5,310 nt of DNA from Actinomycetota bacterium (GTDB lineage: Bacteria; Actinomycetota; Rubrobacteria; Rubrobacterales; Rubrobacteraceae), in NCBI GenBank assembly GCA_020200675.1, contig JAIVIG010000357.1, positions 1-5,310 on the forward strand, written 5' to 3'. The position numbers were made by a program, and so were the translations under genes. Below are positions 4,706 to 5,310 of this stretch, piece by piece. Each line of letters begins with the position of its first letter. The first letter of the stretch is position 1. The notes under the pieces were generated by a model, which saw nothing but the letters and a program-made list of their open reading frames with translations, made no database searches and was not told where the DNA came from.

Positions 4706-5038
4706 CTAACCGACCCGCGAACCCCCGCCGGCGGTCTCGTCGGGCGGGACGCCCCCCGAGATGTTCCCGGGTGAGATGCCTCCCGCGACGTCCCCCGGCG
4801 GAGGTTCCGGCGCGACCCCGCTGTCCGTGATGCCCAGCAAACCCTTCGCCCTATCGGCGAGTTGCGTATGCATCACCCCCGCCTCGCGGAAGAACGCGGC
4901 GAGACGCTCGTCCCCGGCCGCCTCGGCGTCGAGGGCGTACCCGCTGCAGGTGTCTGCCCCCTGCAGCGCGTGGTAGAGGACGCTGATGAGGTTGTAATGC
5001 TCGTCTCTGGTGCCCGTGATCTGCTCGCCCGAATCCAT
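4706..5038 (-). CDS. Ferritin-like helical protein with Gly/Pro repeat tail (110 aa)
   Basis: Residues 11-68 contain two amphipathic helices, RDEHYNLISVLYHALQGADT and LDAEAAGDERLAAFFREAG, continuing into HTQLADRAKGLLG. The pattern of an Asp-Glu-His-Tyr-Asn start, ALQGA and a DxEAAGDxxLAxFFRE helix matches, from memory, short ferritin-like hypothetical proteins common in actinobacteria and cyanobacteria. Only two helices are present, so any four-helix bundle would need a dimer, and metal binding is not shown. Residues 70-110 form a Gly/Pro-rich tail without charge pattern. The ATG at 5038 is chosen because AAGGAG lies five bases upstream; the GTG two codons earlier overlaps that site. There is no signal peptide. 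The downstream 48-residue gene is on the same strand 82 bases away and may be co-transcribed. Function is unknown. Confidence 0.8.
   Translation of the reverse strand: MDSGEQITGTRDEHYNLISVLYHALQGADTCSGYALDAEAAGDERLAAFFREAGVMHTQLADRAKGLLGITDSGVAPEPPPGDVAGGISPGNISGGVPPDETAGGGSRVG
4718..4798 (-). repeat. Three nonapeptide repeats in the tail of the ferritin-like protein
   Basis: Residues 81-89, 90-98 and 99-107 read PGDVAGGIS, PGNISGGVP and PDETAGGGS. Each unit is 27 bases. The sequence suggests a flexible, possibly variable-length linker produced by tandem duplication. Confidence 0.55.
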
Positions 5039-5043
5039 GCGCA

Positions 5044-5049
5044 CTCCTT
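5044..5049 (-). promoter_or_regulatory. Ribosome binding site fixing the ferritin-like start
   Basis: AAGGAG on the minus strand lies five bases before ATG 5038. The alternative GTG at 5044 overlaps it and so cannot use it. Confidence 0.75.
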
Positions 5050-5104
5050 TTCTTCGCCTTCAAATCTCTCGCGCTCGGTACTACCCGTCTCCCGAAACCG
5101 GCAA

Positions 5105-5198
5105 ACGATAGAGGAAATCTACGCTAAAAAAGCTGGTAATTTCCACTCTATCTGCGAAAAAATATTGACATCACACAATATATGGTGGCAAACTTGCC
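5105..5198. promoter_or_regulatory. AT-rich pocket with nested palindromes, likely promoter region
   Basis: This stretch is clearly more AT-rich than its surroundings. It contains TTGACA at 5165-5170 on the plus strand (a perfect -35 box, but with no -10 at the right distance). ATATTG at 5162-5167 and CAATAT at 5176-5181 form an inverted repeat with an eight-base spacer, and GGCAA at 5187-5191 and TTGCC at 5194-5198 form another. It lies upstream of the ferritin-like gene and probably carries its promoter; on the minus strand the best candidate (TGGAAA, 18 bases, TAGATT) is weak. Confidence 0.35.
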
Positions 5199-5310
5199 GT
5201 GTAGTTTCGCTGCACCTGTAGCAGTAGTCGTGGAGATAGCTCCTCCGGGGGGGGGACTTTATCAGAGAGATCGGAAGCGTAGAGCTCTTGTCGCTCGTAC
5301 AGCCGAACGG
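5171..5310 (-). CDS. Possible C-terminal end of a gene entering from the right edge
   Basis: The minus strand is open from the right edge for 45 codons to TGA at 5173-5171. The peptide reads VRLYERQELYASDLSDKVPP, then PEELSPRLLLQVQRNY and TASLPPYIV, with a balanced, protein-like composition. The start lies outside the window. Third positions are only about half G/C, lower than in the other genes, and a second minus-strand frame is also open here, so the call is tentative. The frame crosses a run of nine C (Val-Pro-Pro-Pro), and any change in its length would shift the frame. I recognise no family. Confidence 0.33.
   Translation of the reverse strand, partial: VRLYERQELYASDLSDKVPPPEELSPRLLLQVQRNYTASLPPYIV
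5247..5255. repeat. Homopolymer run of nine G (nine C on the minus strand)
   Basis: Nine consecutive G on the plus strand. If the minus-strand frame over it is coding, it encodes Pro-Pro-Pro and is a slippage-prone site. Confidence 0.8.

Noticed and set aside
5165..5193. TTGACA as the -35 box of a plus-strand promoter
   Set aside because: Sixteen to eighteen bases downstream the sequence is GGCAAACT, unlike a -10 box, and no plus-strand gene follows within the window.
5268..5277. AGATCGGAAG, identical to the first ten bases of a common sequencing adapter
   Set aside because: The match stops after ten bases and the flanking sequence stays in an open minus-strand frame, so chance is more likely than adapter contamination.
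1..5310. CRISPR arrays, tRNA or rRNA genes, a known riboswitch, a replication origin
   Set aside because: No regular spaced repeats, cloverleaf-like segments, rRNA motifs or origin-type iterons were seen by reading both strands.

Overview
The window looks like chromosomal DNA from a GC-rich actinobacterium, most likely a Rubrobacter-type organism. The evidence is the GC-rich third codon positions, strong AGGAGG-type ribosome binding sites, a TLQTC-type sortase in a Rubrobacter-like C-terminal context, and small actinobacterial stress-type proteins. The genus is an inference, not something the sequence proves.

Layout, left to right. At 1-84 (minus) the first 28 codons of a gene leave the window; it may be the start of a transposase. 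After a regulatory or remnant stretch, a plus-strand run holds a CsbD-like protein (327-509), a tightly linked 44-residue protein with a TTG start (559-693) closed by a hairpin terminator, and a two-helix membrane protein (830-1039). A largely empty spacer leads to a hairpin that buries the ribosome binding site of a 512-residue secreted or anchored sortase (1355-2893). The sortase has an unusual N-terminal half: an acidic block, then a Lys/Arg-rich block, both built from degenerate repeats. It converges on a class I fructose-bisphosphate aldolase (3059-4087, minus), and the gap between them is packed with three consecutive inverted repeats, one of which looks like a dispersed repeat element.

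Upstream of the aldolase, on the same strand, two items are easily missed because a long meaningless open frame covers the opposite strand: a decayed gene of about 76 codons (4161-4390) with an in-frame TAG and a one-base shift, and a 48-residue highly charged helical protein (4477-4623) with a good Shine-Dalgarno and its own terminator. Next upstream is a 110-residue ferritin-like helical protein with a Gly/Pro nonapeptide tail (4706-5038). An AT-rich pocket follows, and the likely 3' end of another gene enters from the right edge and contains a run of nine C.

The genes do not form one pathway. Aldolase is central metabolism, the sortase belongs to the cell surface, and the small proteins resemble stress or accessory proteins. 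No CRISPR array, tRNA, rRNA or complete mobile element is visible. The most unusual items are the sortase architecture with its sequestered ribosome binding site, the overlooked 48-residue gene, and the decayed gene.
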